From assembly GCA_002294045.1 (NCBI GenBank), contig DBEP01000024.1, positions 46,730 to 86,524 of the forward strand: 39,795 nucleotides of DNA. The letters run 5' to 3'. The translations under genes were made by a program, and so were the position numbers. Source of the stretch: Lachnoclostridium sp. UBA903 (lineage in GTDB: Bacteria > Bacillota > Clostridia > Lachnospirales > Lachnospiraceae). Position 1 is the first letter of the stretch, and each line of letters begins with the position of its first letter. The notes under the pieces are model-generated. The model was not told the origin of the DNA. It saw only the letters and a program-made list of their open reading frames with translations, and made no database searches. Positions 7,338 through 16,053 of the stretch are shown here, piece after piece.

Positions 7338-9263
7338 ATGAAGAAATTTAAAAAATTTATCTCACTTGGACTTGTAGTGTTTATGGCTGCAGCCGTATCT
7401 GCATGTTCCGGAACTACTGCAACAGATGACGCTGCGTCTGCGGTAGGGGGAGAAGCAACGAATGGGGAAAAGATTTACATTCGTCAGGGGGGACTCCCGG
7501 ACCCGGCATTATTTATTGCAAACCAGAATTCTGAAACCGGTACGAATTCCTTCGGGGATTTTGCCTTTGAAGGATTGATTCGTTATCAACGCGGTTCCGA
7601 TGATATTGAATTGCAGTTGGCAGAGAGCTATAAGAATGAGGGGAATAAAACTATATTTAAATTACGTCCGGATATTAAATGGAGTGACGGGGAAGATTTT
7701 ACAAGCAAAGATATCTGGGCATTTTACCAGATATGCCATAATTCGCCGGTAAATTACCTGACCTCCATTGAAATACCGGATGATATGACGGTAGAGTTTG
7801 TCTGGCAGGAACCCGCGCCTTTTGATGATCTCCGGGTTATGCTGATTGCACAGGAAGTACATCATGGACGTATACCTTATCATATTTATAAAGAATATGC
7901 CGATAAGAGAGCCGCATTAATTGAACAGCTCCCTTTGCTGACGGAGGAACAAAAGGCAAACGGTTTACAAGGGCCTTATGGCAGGGACATATTTAATAAT
8001 AAGGAAATTGTATCACAGTTGGATGACGTTTGGAAAGAATATATTGTAACGCCCCCGAACCCGGACCATATTATTGTAGGTACAGGGCCGTATATTAACG
8101 ATGTGGGGCATACCATCAATGAAGGCAGCATGAGCAAAAATCCTTATTACTGGAATCCGGAAAAACAGGCTTACGATAAGATAATAATTAAATCTACTAC
8201 GGATGCCACCAAGGCATCTATGATGAAATCGGAAGAAATCCAGAATATGGACGGCACTTTGCCGAAGGATTTAACGGATTCCTTATTGGCTTCCAATAAA
8301 AATATTATCTATTATCCCATGGAAGATGCAGGATGCCACGGTTTGTATTTTAACATTGGGTCGGAGACTTCTCCTATGTCGAAAAAGGAATTCCGGCAGG
8401 CTTTAAACTATATTGCCGACCGGGAAGCAATGCGCGATATCGGTTCTTACCAGTCCGAAATACATACCTGGTCTTCCTTAGGGTTACCGCCCTCCATGCT
8501 TGAAAAATATGTTGGCCGGGACGTAATAGATAAAATGAGGATATATACCCACGATGAGGAAAAAGCCGCAGAACTGCTTCAAAGTATAGGCTGTACCAGA
8601 ATTAACGGTAAATGGCATAATCCTGACGGAACACCGATTAAGCTCACTATTGGCATGGATAAAGGCTGGTATATTGCCACCCTGGTATCGCCTATCTATG
8701 CAAACCAGCTGACACAATTCGGGATTGATTGCGAAGTAATGGCAGTAGACGGCACAGTTTATGCGAACCAGTCGGAAGTAGAACATGTCTTTGATATGAG
8801 CTGGGAATGGGTTGATATTGCCTGGTCCTTTTCATACCCTTATTTCCCGCTGAAAAATTACTATGAACATACGAGCGGGCCGGCTAAAAAAATGAATTTT
8901 CCCTTTGATGAAAAAACCAACATAACTACTCTGGAAGTAACCGATTGGGACGGCAATACCGTCAATGTCTGGAACTGGCTTTCCGCAATGCAGAACGAAC
9001 CGGACGAAGAAGTCCGTAAAGATCATTGGGAACGTATTATATGGGCCACCAACGAAAATGCGTTTGCCATTAACTTTTATCAGAACGTAACGGCTGCATG
9101 GGAAAACCTGGAAACTACGGACGGACTTCCCATGCTGGATAAAATAACCGAAAATCGATGGATGCCGTTTCCTGAAACAGAAGAAGAAAAAATTGCGACT
9201 TACAATCTGAACTGGGGATTTTCAGGAGGTGTACGTAAAATGTGGATGCTTTCTCCTAAATAA
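7338..9263 (+). CDS. Oligopeptide/dipeptide-type ABC substrate-binding lipoprotein (SBP family 5)
   Basis: A 641-residue protein. The N-terminus KKFKKFISLGLVVFMAAAVSAC is a lipoprotein signal peptide with lipobox VSAC. It is followed by a short Thr/Ala linker and the family 5 fold. Recognisable segments are LAESYKNEGNKTIFKLRPDI then KWSDGEDFTSKDIWAFYQ, a mid part with VGTGPYINDV, KNPYYWNPEKQAYDKIII and KEFRQALNYIADREAM, and C-terminal AWENLETTDGL. Such proteins bind peptides but also opines, nickel complexes or oligosaccharides, so the ligand is open. I chose ATG 7338 because GGAGG lies about 10 bases upstream and the signal peptide begins there; an upstream GTG at 7296 would add 14 residues without a ribosome binding site. 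Four transporter genes follow, with a large hairpin between this gene and the first permease. Confidence 0.9.
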   Translation: MKKFKKFISLGLVVFMAAAVSACSGTTATDDAASAVGGEATNGEKIYIRQGGLPDPALFIANQNSETGTNSFGDFAFEGLIRYQRGSDDIELQLAESYKNEGNKTIFKLRPDIKWSDGEDFTSKDIWAFYQICHNSPVNYLTSIEIPDDMTVEFVWQEPAPFDDLRVMLIAQEVHHGRIPYHIYKEYADKRAALIEQLPLLTEEQKANGLQGPYGRDIFNNKEIVSQLDDVWKEYIVTPPNPDHIIVGTGPYINDVGHTINEGSMSKNPYYWNPEKQAYDKIIIKSTTDATKASMMKSEEIQNMDGTLPKDLTDSLLASNKNIIYYPMEDAGCHGLYFNIGSETSPMSKKEFRQALNYIADREAMRDIGSYQSEIHTWSSLGLPPSMLEKYVGRDVIDKMRIYTHDEEKAAELLQSIGCTRINGKWHNPDGTPIKLTIGMDKGWYIATLVSPIYANQLTQFGIDCEVMAVDGTVYANQSEVEHVFDMSWEWVDIAWSFSYPYFPLKNYYEHTSGPAKKMNFPFDEKTNITTLEVTDWDGNTVNVWNWLSAMQNEPDEEVRKDHWERIIWATNENAFAINFYQNVTAAWENLETTDGLPMLDKITENRWMPFPETEEEKIATYNLNWGFSGGVRKMWMLSPK

Positions 9264-9290
9264 GCAGGTAAAGGTGTGATATTTCGAACC

Positions 9291-9342
9291 TGTATCCGGC
9301 TTGCGGCAATATATAATTTTTTGCCAGGATAAGCCGGATACA
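9291..9342 (+). repeat. Long intercistronic hairpin between binding-protein and permease genes
   Basis: TGTATCCGGCTT (9291-9302) pairs perfectly with AAGCCGGATACA (9331-9342), and GGCAA (9305-9309) with TTGCC (9321-9325) inside it. An alternative small hairpin, CAGGT with ACCTG, lies just upstream (about 9265-9292). No T-run follows the long stem, so it is not a full terminator. In other ABC importer operons such structures protect the binding-protein mRNA or lower expression of the permease genes. Confidence 0.65.
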
Positions 9343-9381
9343 TACCATGCAGGATATTAAAAATCTGGAAGGAGAAAATAT

Positions 9382-10380
9382 ATGAATTCACGGTATTATA
9401 TAAAAAAAACCGGGTTGGCATTCTTAACTATTATGGTGTGTTCACTCCTGACTTTTGTACTGTTTCGTATGATGCCCGGGGATGTATTTGATGTTAAGGC
9501 GCGTGAACTGGCTGTGGCAAGGGGACTGGACTATAACGAAGCTAAGATATTAGTTACCCGGATGTACAATTACGATCCCACGGAGCCTGTATTCAGGCAA
9601 ATGTCCCGGTATTATTCGGCTTTATTCCGGGGTAATCTCGGTACATCAATGACTAACAGCTCCATTACGGTAAACGAAATAATTGCGTACTATATGCCCT
9701 GGACGCTTTTTTTAGTTTCCATTGCATTAACCTTAAGTTATTTTCTGGGTATCTGGCTTGGCAGTATTATGGCCTGGAGAAGAAAATCGGTGCTCAGCTC
9801 ACTGATTGCGGCCTATGCAACCATTGTAAATGCAATACCGCCGGCATTGGTTCCTACTTTTGTCCTGTCCATATTTGCTTTCGGACTGGGATGGTTTCCG
9901 ATACAGGGAGCATATTCGATACAGGTTAAGCCGGGATTTAACTGGCTTTTTATAAAAGATGTACTTTGGCATGCGGCCCTGCCTGTATTTGCCTATACCT
10001 GTACCCAGATTAATACCTGGGTTATGAATATGAAAGGCAGCTGTATCGGGGTTATGGCGGAGGACTATGTTACTGCTGCCTATGCCAGGGGACTGTCCGA
10101 TCAGACAATACGCCAGAAATATGTGAAACAAAATGCGCTGTTACCATTATATACTGCCCTTGCCATCAGTTTTGGCACTATGTTGGGAGGAGCCACCTAT
10201 ATGGAAGGACCGTTTGTTTATCCCGGTATTGGGTCCCAATTGGCGAAAGCACTTGGCAACAGGGACTTTACGGTTTGCCAGGGCCTGTTGCTTATCACTA
10301 CCGCAGCAACGGTATTGGCCAGCCTGTTTGTTGATTTTCTGATGCCCAAACTGGACCCCAGAATAAAAAGGGAGGAATAA
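9382..10380 (+). CDS. ABC transporter permease, DppB/OppB type
   Basis: A 332-residue membrane protein with the DppB layout. A first span (LAFLTIMVCSLLTFVLFRMM) is followed by the conserved PGD and a long extracellular loop with YYSALFRGNLGTSM, then five more spans. The cytoplasmic coupling loop EDYVTAAYARGLSDQTIRQK has the AxARGL-type form of this family, and the end has GPFVYPGIGSQLAKALGNRD. AAGGAG precedes ATG 9382. It works with the DppC-type permease that starts 2 bp after its stop. Confidence 0.92.
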   Translation: MNSRYYIKKTGLAFLTIMVCSLLTFVLFRMMPGDVFDVKARELAVARGLDYNEAKILVTRMYNYDPTEPVFRQMSRYYSALFRGNLGTSMTNSSITVNEIIAYYMPWTLFLVSIALTLSYFLGIWLGSIMAWRRKSVLSSLIAAYATIVNAIPPALVPTFVLSIFAFGLGWFPIQGAYSIQVKPGFNWLFIKDVLWHAALPVFAYTCTQINTWVMNMKGSCIGVMAEDYVTAAYARGLSDQTIRQKYVKQNALLPLYTALAISFGTMLGGATYMEGPFVYPGIGSQLAKALGNRDFTVCQGLLLITTAATVLASLFVDFLMPKLDPRIKREE

Positions 10381-10382
10381 GC

Positions 10383-11252
10383 ATGGATTCGATAAAAGCA
10401 TTTTTCCGGGTTATATATCATAATAAACAAGCCTTTACCGGCATGATTATATTGGCTTTTTTTCTGATTCTGGCCATTTTCGGCCCTTTAGTTATCCCGC
10501 TGGATTTAAGTACGGACTTTTTAAACCGTTACCAGTGGCCTTCCTTCAGACATCCTTTGGGAACGGATTACGTGGGAAATGACCTGCTCCAGCAAATTGT
10601 GCACGGTTCTCGTTCCGTGTTGTTTATAGGGCTTTTAGCATCGTTTTTTACGGTTATATTAGGGTTTGCGCTGGGTGCACTGGCGGGTTTTGCGGGGGGA
10701 TTTACAGATAAAATAATTTCTTTGGTGATACAAATATTAATCAGCTTACCTGTTTTTCCGATTCAATTAATTATTGCAGTTGTTTTTCCGGTTCGGAATG
10801 TTATTATGCTTGCCGTGGTACTGGCAATTTTGAGTTGGGCCTGGCTTGCCAGGAATGTCCGGTCAGCCATACTTTCTTTAAAGCAGAGAGAATTTGTCCT
10901 GGTATGCCGCATCATGGGACTGTCCAAATTCCATATCATTTTTAAAGAAATACTGCCGAACGTAACTTCTTATTTAGCTTCCACATTTGTACTGAACACC
11001 AATTCGGCCATTGCTACCAGCGTTGGGCTTATGCTTCTTGGTATGGCGCCTTATGATCCGACACACTGGTCAATCATGCTGTCCAATGCTTCCACCCAGG
11101 CCAACAGCGGTATGAACACTGCAGGTATTTTTAACATGATGGTGCCTACCGCCGCCTTTATATTATTACAAATGTCACTGGTATTTTTTGCTAACGGGCT
11201 GGATGATGCCCTCAATCCGCGGCTCCGTACCACAAACAAAGTCCGGAAATAA
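10383..11252 (+). CDS. ABC transporter permease, DppC/OppC type
   Basis: A 289-residue permease. It has the N-terminal OppC-type span, then RHPLGTDYVGNDLLQQIVHG, close to the family's HPLGTDxxGRDxLSR block although GRD reads GND here. The coupling loop REFVLVCRIMGLSKFHIIFK ends in ILPNV. About six membrane spans are visible. The 2-bp gap after the DppB-type gene, with AGGGAGG inside that gene's end, suggests coupled translation. Confidence 0.92.
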   Translation: MDSIKAFFRVIYHNKQAFTGMIILAFFLILAIFGPLVIPLDLSTDFLNRYQWPSFRHPLGTDYVGNDLLQQIVHGSRSVLFIGLLASFFTVILGFALGALAGFAGGFTDKIISLVIQILISLPVFPIQLIIAVVFPVRNVIMLAVVLAILSWAWLARNVRSAILSLKQREFVLVCRIMGLSKFHIIFKEILPNVTSYLASTFVLNTNSAIATSVGLMLLGMAPYDPTHWSIMLSNASTQANSGMNTAGIFNMMVPTAAFILLQMSLVFFANGLDDALNPRLRTTNKVRK

Positions 11253-11290
11253 AAGCTGGCTTTTAAGATAGGAAAGAAAGGACAATTATA

Positions 11291-12331
11291 ATGCAGACAC
11301 AGGATAAGCTTATAGAAAATAACCAGTTGCAGGAAACGCCTGCCATTTTGGAAATAAGGGATTTGTGCGTGGATTTTTTTCTCCCCAACGGAGTATTACA
11401 CGCAGTGAATCATCTGGACTTTAATTTACCCGCCAACCGGATAACCGGACTTGTAGGTGAAAGCGGCAGCGGTAAAACCACGTTAACAAGCGCCGTCCTC
11501 CGGACGGTATCCAACCCGGGAAAGATTACACGGGGAAGTATTCTGTTTAAAGGGAAAGATATCCTGGCTTTATCGGATAAAGAACTGAAAGACTTCAGAT
11601 GGCGGGAAGCTGCCATGGTCTTCCAGGCCGCCCAGAACTGCTTAAATCCGTCTATGACCATTAAGGAGCAATTTATTGAAACTTATCTGGCTCATAAAAA
11701 AGATATGAGCGCAAAAGAAATCACAGCTCTTTCCGAAAGATTGTTAAGAGGTGTAAGGCTGGACCCGGAACGTGTTTTAAGGTCGTATCCCCATGAAATG
11801 TCGGGAGGTATGAAACAAAGGGTTATGATTGCATTTGCACAGATTCTGGAACCTGCCATGCTTTTCCTGGACGAACCGACAACTGCTTTGGATGTTATTA
11901 CTCAGGACTACATTTTTGACATACTGCAGGCAATTCATGAATCAACCCAAATGACTATGCTGCTTTCTACTCACGATATTGCCATAGTAGCAAAGACCTG
12001 TGATTTCATGGCGGTTATGTACGGCGGGTGCATAGTGGAGATGGGGGATATTTATGAAATGTTTGAGTCTCCTCAGCACCCATATACAAAACTGCTGATT
12101 CATGCGGCGCCTTCCCTGGCGGATGATTTAAAAGAACGCGTGGCAATACCGGGGGCACCCCCTGATTTAATGAAAGAGCATAAGGGGTGTATATTTGGAA
12201 ACCGGTGCCCTCTGTGTGATGCGGAATGCAGACAATCCGAGCCTGTGCCTGTGACGGTTTCTGCCGGACATACCGTAGTCTGCCATAAAGTAAAGGAAGG
12301 AGGGCGACAGGATGAAAGAACAGAGGATTAA
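11291..12331 (+). CDS. ABC transporter ATP-binding protein, DppD/OppD type
   Basis: A 346-residue ATPase. Walker A is GESGSGKTT, the signature MSGGMKQRV, Walker B MLFLDEPTTALD and the switch LLSTHDIAIV. The C-terminal oligopeptide-transporter extension is present, with its Pro-Tyr block (PQHPYTKLLIHAAP) and a Cys pattern GCIFGNRCPLCDAEC. The gene overlaps the next ATPase gene by 20 bp. The two ATPases probably form a heterodimer that powers the permease pair at 9382-11252. Confidence 0.93.
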   Translation: MQTQDKLIENNQLQETPAILEIRDLCVDFFLPNGVLHAVNHLDFNLPANRITGLVGESGSGKTTLTSAVLRTVSNPGKITRGSILFKGKDILALSDKELKDFRWREAAMVFQAAQNCLNPSMTIKEQFIETYLAHKKDMSAKEITALSERLLRGVRLDPERVLRSYPHEMSGGMKQRVMIAFAQILEPAMLFLDEPTTALDVITQDYIFDILQAIHESTQMTMLLSTHDIAIVAKTCDFMAVMYGGCIVEMGDIYEMFESPQHPYTKLLIHAAPSLADDLKERVAIPGAPPDLMKEHKGCIFGNRCPLCDAECRQSEPVPVTVSAGHTVVCHKVKEGGRQDERTED

Positions 12332-13361
12332 CCAAGCGCCAATTATTAAGCTGGAAAATCTGGAGGTGGATTTTTATAAAAGAAAAGGTTTTTTTTCAAA
12401 GCCTCAGAGACTGAATGTTTTACATAAAGTAAATTTTACAATCAAAAAGGGAGAAATAATGGTAGTGGTCGGAGAAAGCGGCAGCGGCAAAACAACAATG
12501 GCGAATGTGATTGCCGGCCTGATTAAGCCCACGGGAGGAACGTTGGAATTTAACGGTCATGAGATTATGTCCATGACTAAGGAACAGAATGCAGAGTATA
12601 GAAACAGTATTCAGATTATACAGCAGGATTCCTATGCCGCACTTAATCCTATGAGAACCATGATGAAATCTCTTGGAGATCCTATGCGGATTAAAAATAT
12701 TGCCCATAGGAACAACCTGAATGAAAAAGTCAGAGAAGTCTTAGAAGCTGTGGACTTAACACCAACAGACCATTTTATCAATAAGTATTCCCACCAGCTC
12801 TCAGGGGGGCAAAGGCAGCGTATCCTGATAGCAAGGGCTCTGGCCATGAATCCCCGGCTTATCCTGGCAGATGAGCCTGTTTCCATGATTGATGTATCCC
12901 TCCGGGTTTCCATACTTAATTTGCTTGCGCGCCTGAATCAGGAACGGGGCATAGCGATTCTTTATATTACCCATGATCTTGCCACCGCCCGTTATGTAGG
13001 CAGAAACGGACGTATTGCCGTTATGTATTTAGGTCAGATTGTGGAAACAGGTAATGTACAGGAGGTTCTTGCCGACCCGAAGCATCCGTATTTACAGGCT
13101 TTGCTTACTGCCGTGCCGATACCGGACCCCCGTTTATCCCGGAGCAGGAAAAAACAGCAGATGATTACGGAAGGGGATTTGCCCTCTGTCTTAAGTATGC
13201 CTTCCGGTTGCAGGTATCATACCCGGTGTATGTATTGCAGGGATATCTGCAAAACCGAACAGCCTCATGTCAGGCATTACGGAACTTCTCTGGTTGCCTG
13301 CCATTTTGTTGAAGAACTGCCGGAATTTGAGCTCTTCAAAAAGGCGGCGGGGAAGGAATAA
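12312..13361 (+). CDS. ABC transporter ATP-binding protein, DppF/OppF type
   Basis: A 349-residue ATPase with Walker A GESGSGKTT, Q-loop IIQQDSYAALNPM, signature LSGGQRQRI, Walker B LILADEPVSMIDVS and switch YITHDLATA. The Q-loop ALNPM and the VSMIDVS form are those of OppF-type subunits. The C-terminal extension has HPYLQALLTAVP and a Cys pattern CRYHTRCMYCRDIC. ATG 12312 lies inside the end of the previous gene, with AAGGAGG upstream. Confidence 0.93.
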   Translation: MKEQRINQAPIIKLENLEVDFYKRKGFFSKPQRLNVLHKVNFTIKKGEIMVVVGESGSGKTTMANVIAGLIKPTGGTLEFNGHEIMSMTKEQNAEYRNSIQIIQQDSYAALNPMRTMMKSLGDPMRIKNIAHRNNLNEKVREVLEAVDLTPTDHFINKYSHQLSGGQRQRILIARALAMNPRLILADEPVSMIDVSLRVSILNLLARLNQERGIAILYITHDLATARYVGRNGRIAVMYLGQIVETGNVQEVLADPKHPYLQALLTAVPIPDPRLSRSRKKQQMITEGDLPSVLSMPSGCRYHTRCMYCRDICKTEQPHVRHYGTSLVACHFVEELPEFELFKKAAGKE

Positions 13362-13376
13362 GGAAGGAGTTATATT

Positions 13377-13631
13377 ATGTTTAAGCATAAGAATTCACAC
13401 GGTGGTTTGTCTGAGTTTGATGAAAACGTTCTGTTTTTGACCCGCCCTTATATTAAAATAACCTTGGTATGCTGGTTTTTATCCCTGTATTGCATCCTGA
13501 ACACAGGAAATGATTTACATTCTCTTCCCTTTGTTTTAAGTGTTTTTACCTTTATAACGGATAGTATATTGATAGTTATACTTTATATCAAGGTAAAACG
13601 CATCCGGCGGAAGACAAAAGAGGATGCATGA
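13377..13631 (+). CDS. Small two-span membrane protein of unknown function
   Basis: An 84-residue protein I do not recognise. It has a polar N-terminus of about 25 residues, two hydrophobic segments (roughly 28-45 and 50-70) and a basic tail VKRIRRKTKE, so both ends should be cytoplasmic. AAGGAG lies 6-7 bases before ATG 13377, and the gap to the DppF-type gene is only 15 bp, so it is most likely part of the transporter transcript. Small membrane proteins in such operons sometimes act as accessory or stability factors, but nothing in the sequence shows this. Confidence 0.6.
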   Translation: MFKHKNSHGGLSEFDENVLFLTRPYIKITLVCWFLSLYCILNTGNDLHSLPFVLSVFTFITDSILIVILYIKVKRIRRKTKEDA

Positions 13632-13696
13632 AAACTGAATAAAATACAAAATTCTCCTATTATTAAAATATATAAATCAAATCTTTTGCAGTTGGA

Positions 13697-13726
13697 TTGC
13701 CGGTTGCGGATATGATAGAATATAAA
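13697..13726 (+). promoter_or_regulatory. Possible promoter of the AraC/GyrI regulator gene
   Basis: TTGCCG (13697-13702), an 18-bp spacer and TATAAA (13721-13726). The -35 box is a weak match, as expected for a regulated promoter, and the palindrome at 13730-13760 covers the predicted transcript start. Confidence 0.4.
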
Positions 13727-13729
13727 TAC

Positions 13730-13760
13730 ACCTTGCAGTATTTTGCAAAAACTGCAAGGT
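13730..13760. promoter_or_regulatory. Nested palindrome, probable operator of the AraC/GyrI gene
   Basis: ACCTTGCAGT (13730-13739) is a perfect inverted repeat of ACTGCAAGGT (13751-13760). The loop itself contains the perfect palindrome TTTTGCAAAA (13741-13750), so a TTGCA core recurs. It lies just after the -10 box and about 50 bp before the GTG start, as expected for an autoregulatory site. It could also form an RNA hairpin. Confidence 0.5.
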
Positions 13761-13808
13761 AATTCATAACGGAGCATGCTATATTTAATTGGAAGGGAGG
13801 AGATATAG

Positions 13809-14687
13809 GTGAAGTGGCTTGAAAATATGAATCATGCTATTGAGTATATTGAAAACCACCTGCAGGAGAAGATGGATTATGAGAAGGTAGCTCAGGCCGC
13901 ATGCTGTTCGGTATATCATTTTCAGCGGATGTTTACCTTTATGACCAATATTCCGCTGTCCGAGTATGTAAGACGCAGGAAAATGACGCTGGCCGCATTT
14001 GAACTTCAGAACAGCAGCATTAAGATTATTGACCTGGCTCTTAAATACGGATATGATTCACCGGAAGCCTTTGCCCGTGCTTTTCAGTTATTGCATGGTA
14101 TTTCCCCTACATCGGCGCGCAGATTAGGGGCCAGTATTAAAGCCTATCCTCGTATTTCCTTTCAAATAACAATAAAAGGAGACAGTGAGATGAATTACAG
14201 AATTGTAAGGAAAGAAGCATTTCAGGTATATGGTTTGGAAGGGATTTTTGATACAAAGGATGGGCAAAACTTTAAAGCAATACCGGAATTCTGGTCCGAA
14301 ATAATGAAAAACGGAGAATTTGAGAAGCTTTTGAAATCGGCAAATTATCCAAGCAGACTGAATGCCGTCTGCGGCTACCGGGAAATGTCCGGAACCCAAT
14401 TCCCATATATGATTTGCAGTCTGAAAACACCTTTAAGTGACGTAACAGGATACACGGCAGTGGATGTTCCGGCGTCCACCTGGGCGGTATTTGTTAACGA
14501 ACCGCATAATATGGATGAGACTCCGAAGGAAACCCAAGCATTGATTTCCCGTGTTTTTACCGACTGGCTGCCTACTTCAAGCTATGATATAGTTCCCGGT
14601 TTTGAATTTGAAATGTACTACGATGCCCCGGGCGGAAAATGCTATGAAGAAGCCTGGTACAGGGTTATTCCCGGAAAGCAGGATTAA
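13809..14687 (+). CDS. AraC family regulator with GyrI-like effector-binding domain
   Basis: A 292-residue protein. Residues 1-110 hold two AraC-type HTH motifs: YEKVAQAACCSVYHFQRMFT, and IIDLALKYGYDSPEAFARAF with the closing GISPTSAR. Residues from about 120 to the end look like a GyrI/BmrR-type ligand-binding domain. It starts MNYRIVRKEAFQVYGLEG and includes AVFVNEPHN, FTDWLPTSSYDIV and FEFEMYYD. Proteins with this order (Rob- or YdeE-like) respond to lipophilic or cationic compounds. GTG 13809 is preceded by GGGAGGAG at 6-7 bases, better than the internal ATG 13827. No obvious target operon lies next to it; the palindrome at 13730-13760 suggests autoregulation. Confidence 0.9.
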   Translation: MKWLENMNHAIEYIENHLQEKMDYEKVAQAACCSVYHFQRMFTFMTNIPLSEYVRRRKMTLAAFELQNSSIKIIDLALKYGYDSPEAFARAFQLLHGISPTSARRLGASIKAYPRISFQITIKGDSEMNYRIVRKEAFQVYGLEGIFDTKDGQNFKAIPEFWSEIMKNGEFEKLLKSANYPSRLNAVCGYREMSGTQFPYMICSLKTPLSDVTGYTAVDVPASTWAVFVNEPHNMDETPKETQALISRVFTDWLPTSSYDIVPGFEFEMYYDAPGGKCYEEAWYRVIPGKQD

Positions 14688-14731
14688 AAAACAGTAATCA
14701 CAATTATTTCCCATATGAAAGTAAGGACATT

Positions 14732-14762
14732 AGGACTTGGCCCCGGCGGCTCAAGTCCTTTT
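14732..14762 (+). terminator. Terminator after the AraC/GyrI gene
   Basis: AGGACTTG (14732-14739) pairs with CAAGTCCT (14752-14759) around a GC-rich 12-base loop, followed by TTTT. Confidence 0.7.
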
Positions 14763-14906
14763 AAGATGCAGAACGAAAAATGTAAAAATACATATTATGT
14801 TAATAAAAGTATTTTAATATAGTGATAATAACAGCCGGGCCTTAGAGCTTAATTATCTGTTTACTATCTAAATATATATTAATTTTTGAGGAAAGGTGGC
14901 AGCAAT

Positions 14907-15824
14907 ATGGAGAATGTAAAGCAGATACCTGTACACGTAGCGGAGAAAATGAGAAGAGCCTTGCGGATAACGGAGCCGGAGCCAATTGTAGGTATTGGCT
15001 TGGGGAGCGATTATGGCGAAGTGACGAGGACTGCCGTTAAAAATGCGGGAGGCCTGGAAAGTATAATAAAGGAAAATGCAACCGTAGTTATTAAACCGAA
15101 TCTGGTAAAGCCCTCCCTGCCCAATGAAGCGGTAACCACGGACTACAGGATAGTGCAGGAAGTAGTCAACATGGTTAAGGAATGCGGTGCCGGAAAAATC
15201 ATAATTGCAGAATCAACCCCCTACGGAAACGTATTTGAGGAGGTTAAATTTAATTTAATCTCCGGGGCCGAACTGTTCAATATGGAGGAGTGCGGGGAAG
15301 ACGACTGCTATAAACTTAAGCCGGAGGGCAGTTTGACCGGGGAAGAGTTATTTATTCCCAAAAGATATATGGATGCGGATGTGGTAATCGGAGTTGCAAA
15401 ATTAAAGACTCATTCGGAATATGATGCCGGTGTTACCTTAAGCCTTAAAAACTCCTTTGGTGTACCTCCGACCAGATTTTACGGGATTGGTTACAAGGAA
15501 CAGCTTCATCTTTGGGGGCTTAAGGAAGCCATAGTTGATATTAATAAGATAAGGAAGCCGGATTTCGTAATAATTGACGGCATAGTCGGAGGAGAAGGAG
15601 ACGGCCCGTTACTGGTACGTCCCGTCCAATCCGATATTGTACTGGCCGGAACGGACCCTGTGGCAGTAGATATGGTGGCTTTAGATTTCATGGGATTCAT
15701 AATCGAGGAAGTCCGGCATGTAAAACTTGCGGCAGAAGAAGGCTTAGGCATAGCAGATTTAAATAAGATTAACATTGTAGGAGCAGACTTAAGTCCGCTG
15801 AAAATGAAGTTCCAGAGATATTAA
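14907..15824 (+). CDS. DUF362 domain-containing protein
   Basis: A 305-residue soluble protein that matches the DUF362 family. Near the start it has ATVVIKPNLVKP and NEAVTTDYRIVQEVV; in the middle KIIIAESTPYG and DADVVIGVAKLKTH; and late GIVGGEGDGPLLVRP, then the TDPVAVDMVALDFMG block. The family is common in anaerobes and often carries a ferredoxin domain; none is present here. Its biochemical role is not firmly known, so I give none. I chose ATG 14907 because GAGGAAAGGTGG lies directly upstream; a TTG at 14886 would add seven residues that overlap this site. It stands alone between a terminator at 14732-14762 and the hairpin region at 15859-15919. Confidence 0.85.
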   Translation: MENVKQIPVHVAEKMRRALRITEPEPIVGIGLGSDYGEVTRTAVKNAGGLESIIKENATVVIKPNLVKPSLPNEAVTTDYRIVQEVVNMVKECGAGKIIIAESTPYGNVFEEVKFNLISGAELFNMEECGEDDCYKLKPEGSLTGEELFIPKRYMDADVVIGVAKLKTHSEYDAGVTLSLKNSFGVPPTRFYGIGYKEQLHLWGLKEAIVDINKIRKPDFVIIDGIVGGEGDGPLLVRPVQSDIVLAGTDPVAVDMVALDFMGFIIEEVRHVKLAAEEGLGIADLNKINIVGADLSPLKMKFQRY

Positions 15825-15858
15825 TAACCGCTGTTGGTAATGAAAAGGTGGTTTAGAA

Positions 15859-15919
15859 TCCTTATGGCACTAAACCTATAAAAACTTGCGCAATTTCTGC
15901 GGCTTAAGTACCATAAGGA
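15859..15919. repeat. Inverted repeat of unknown role
   Basis: TCCTTATGG (15859-15867) pairs with CCATAAGGA (15911-15919). After one mismatch, ACT pairs with AGT, leaving a loop of about 35 bases. A second small hairpin, ACCTG/CAGGT, lies at 15926-15939. There is no T-run, and I recognise no known RNA class. It lies between the DUF362 and RmlC-like genes. Confidence 0.4.
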
Positions 15920-15984
15920 AACTTTACCTGTACGCAGGTCTGCCGCCATTACCTGTATTTGTCCTGAACCGGCAAAAATTGCAG

Positions 15985-16013
15985 TTGGTTTCAGACTTAT
16001 TATATGGTAAAAT
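15985..16013 (+). promoter_or_regulatory. Extended -10 promoter of the RmlC-like gene
   Basis: TTGGTT (15985-15990), a 17-bp spacer and TAAAAT (16008-16013), preceded by TG at 16005-16006. The predicted start near 16020 leaves about 34 nt of leader. Confidence 0.6.
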
Positions 16014-16053
16014 ATGTTTATCGTCTTTTACAGGAAAGGGAAGTGGATACTAA

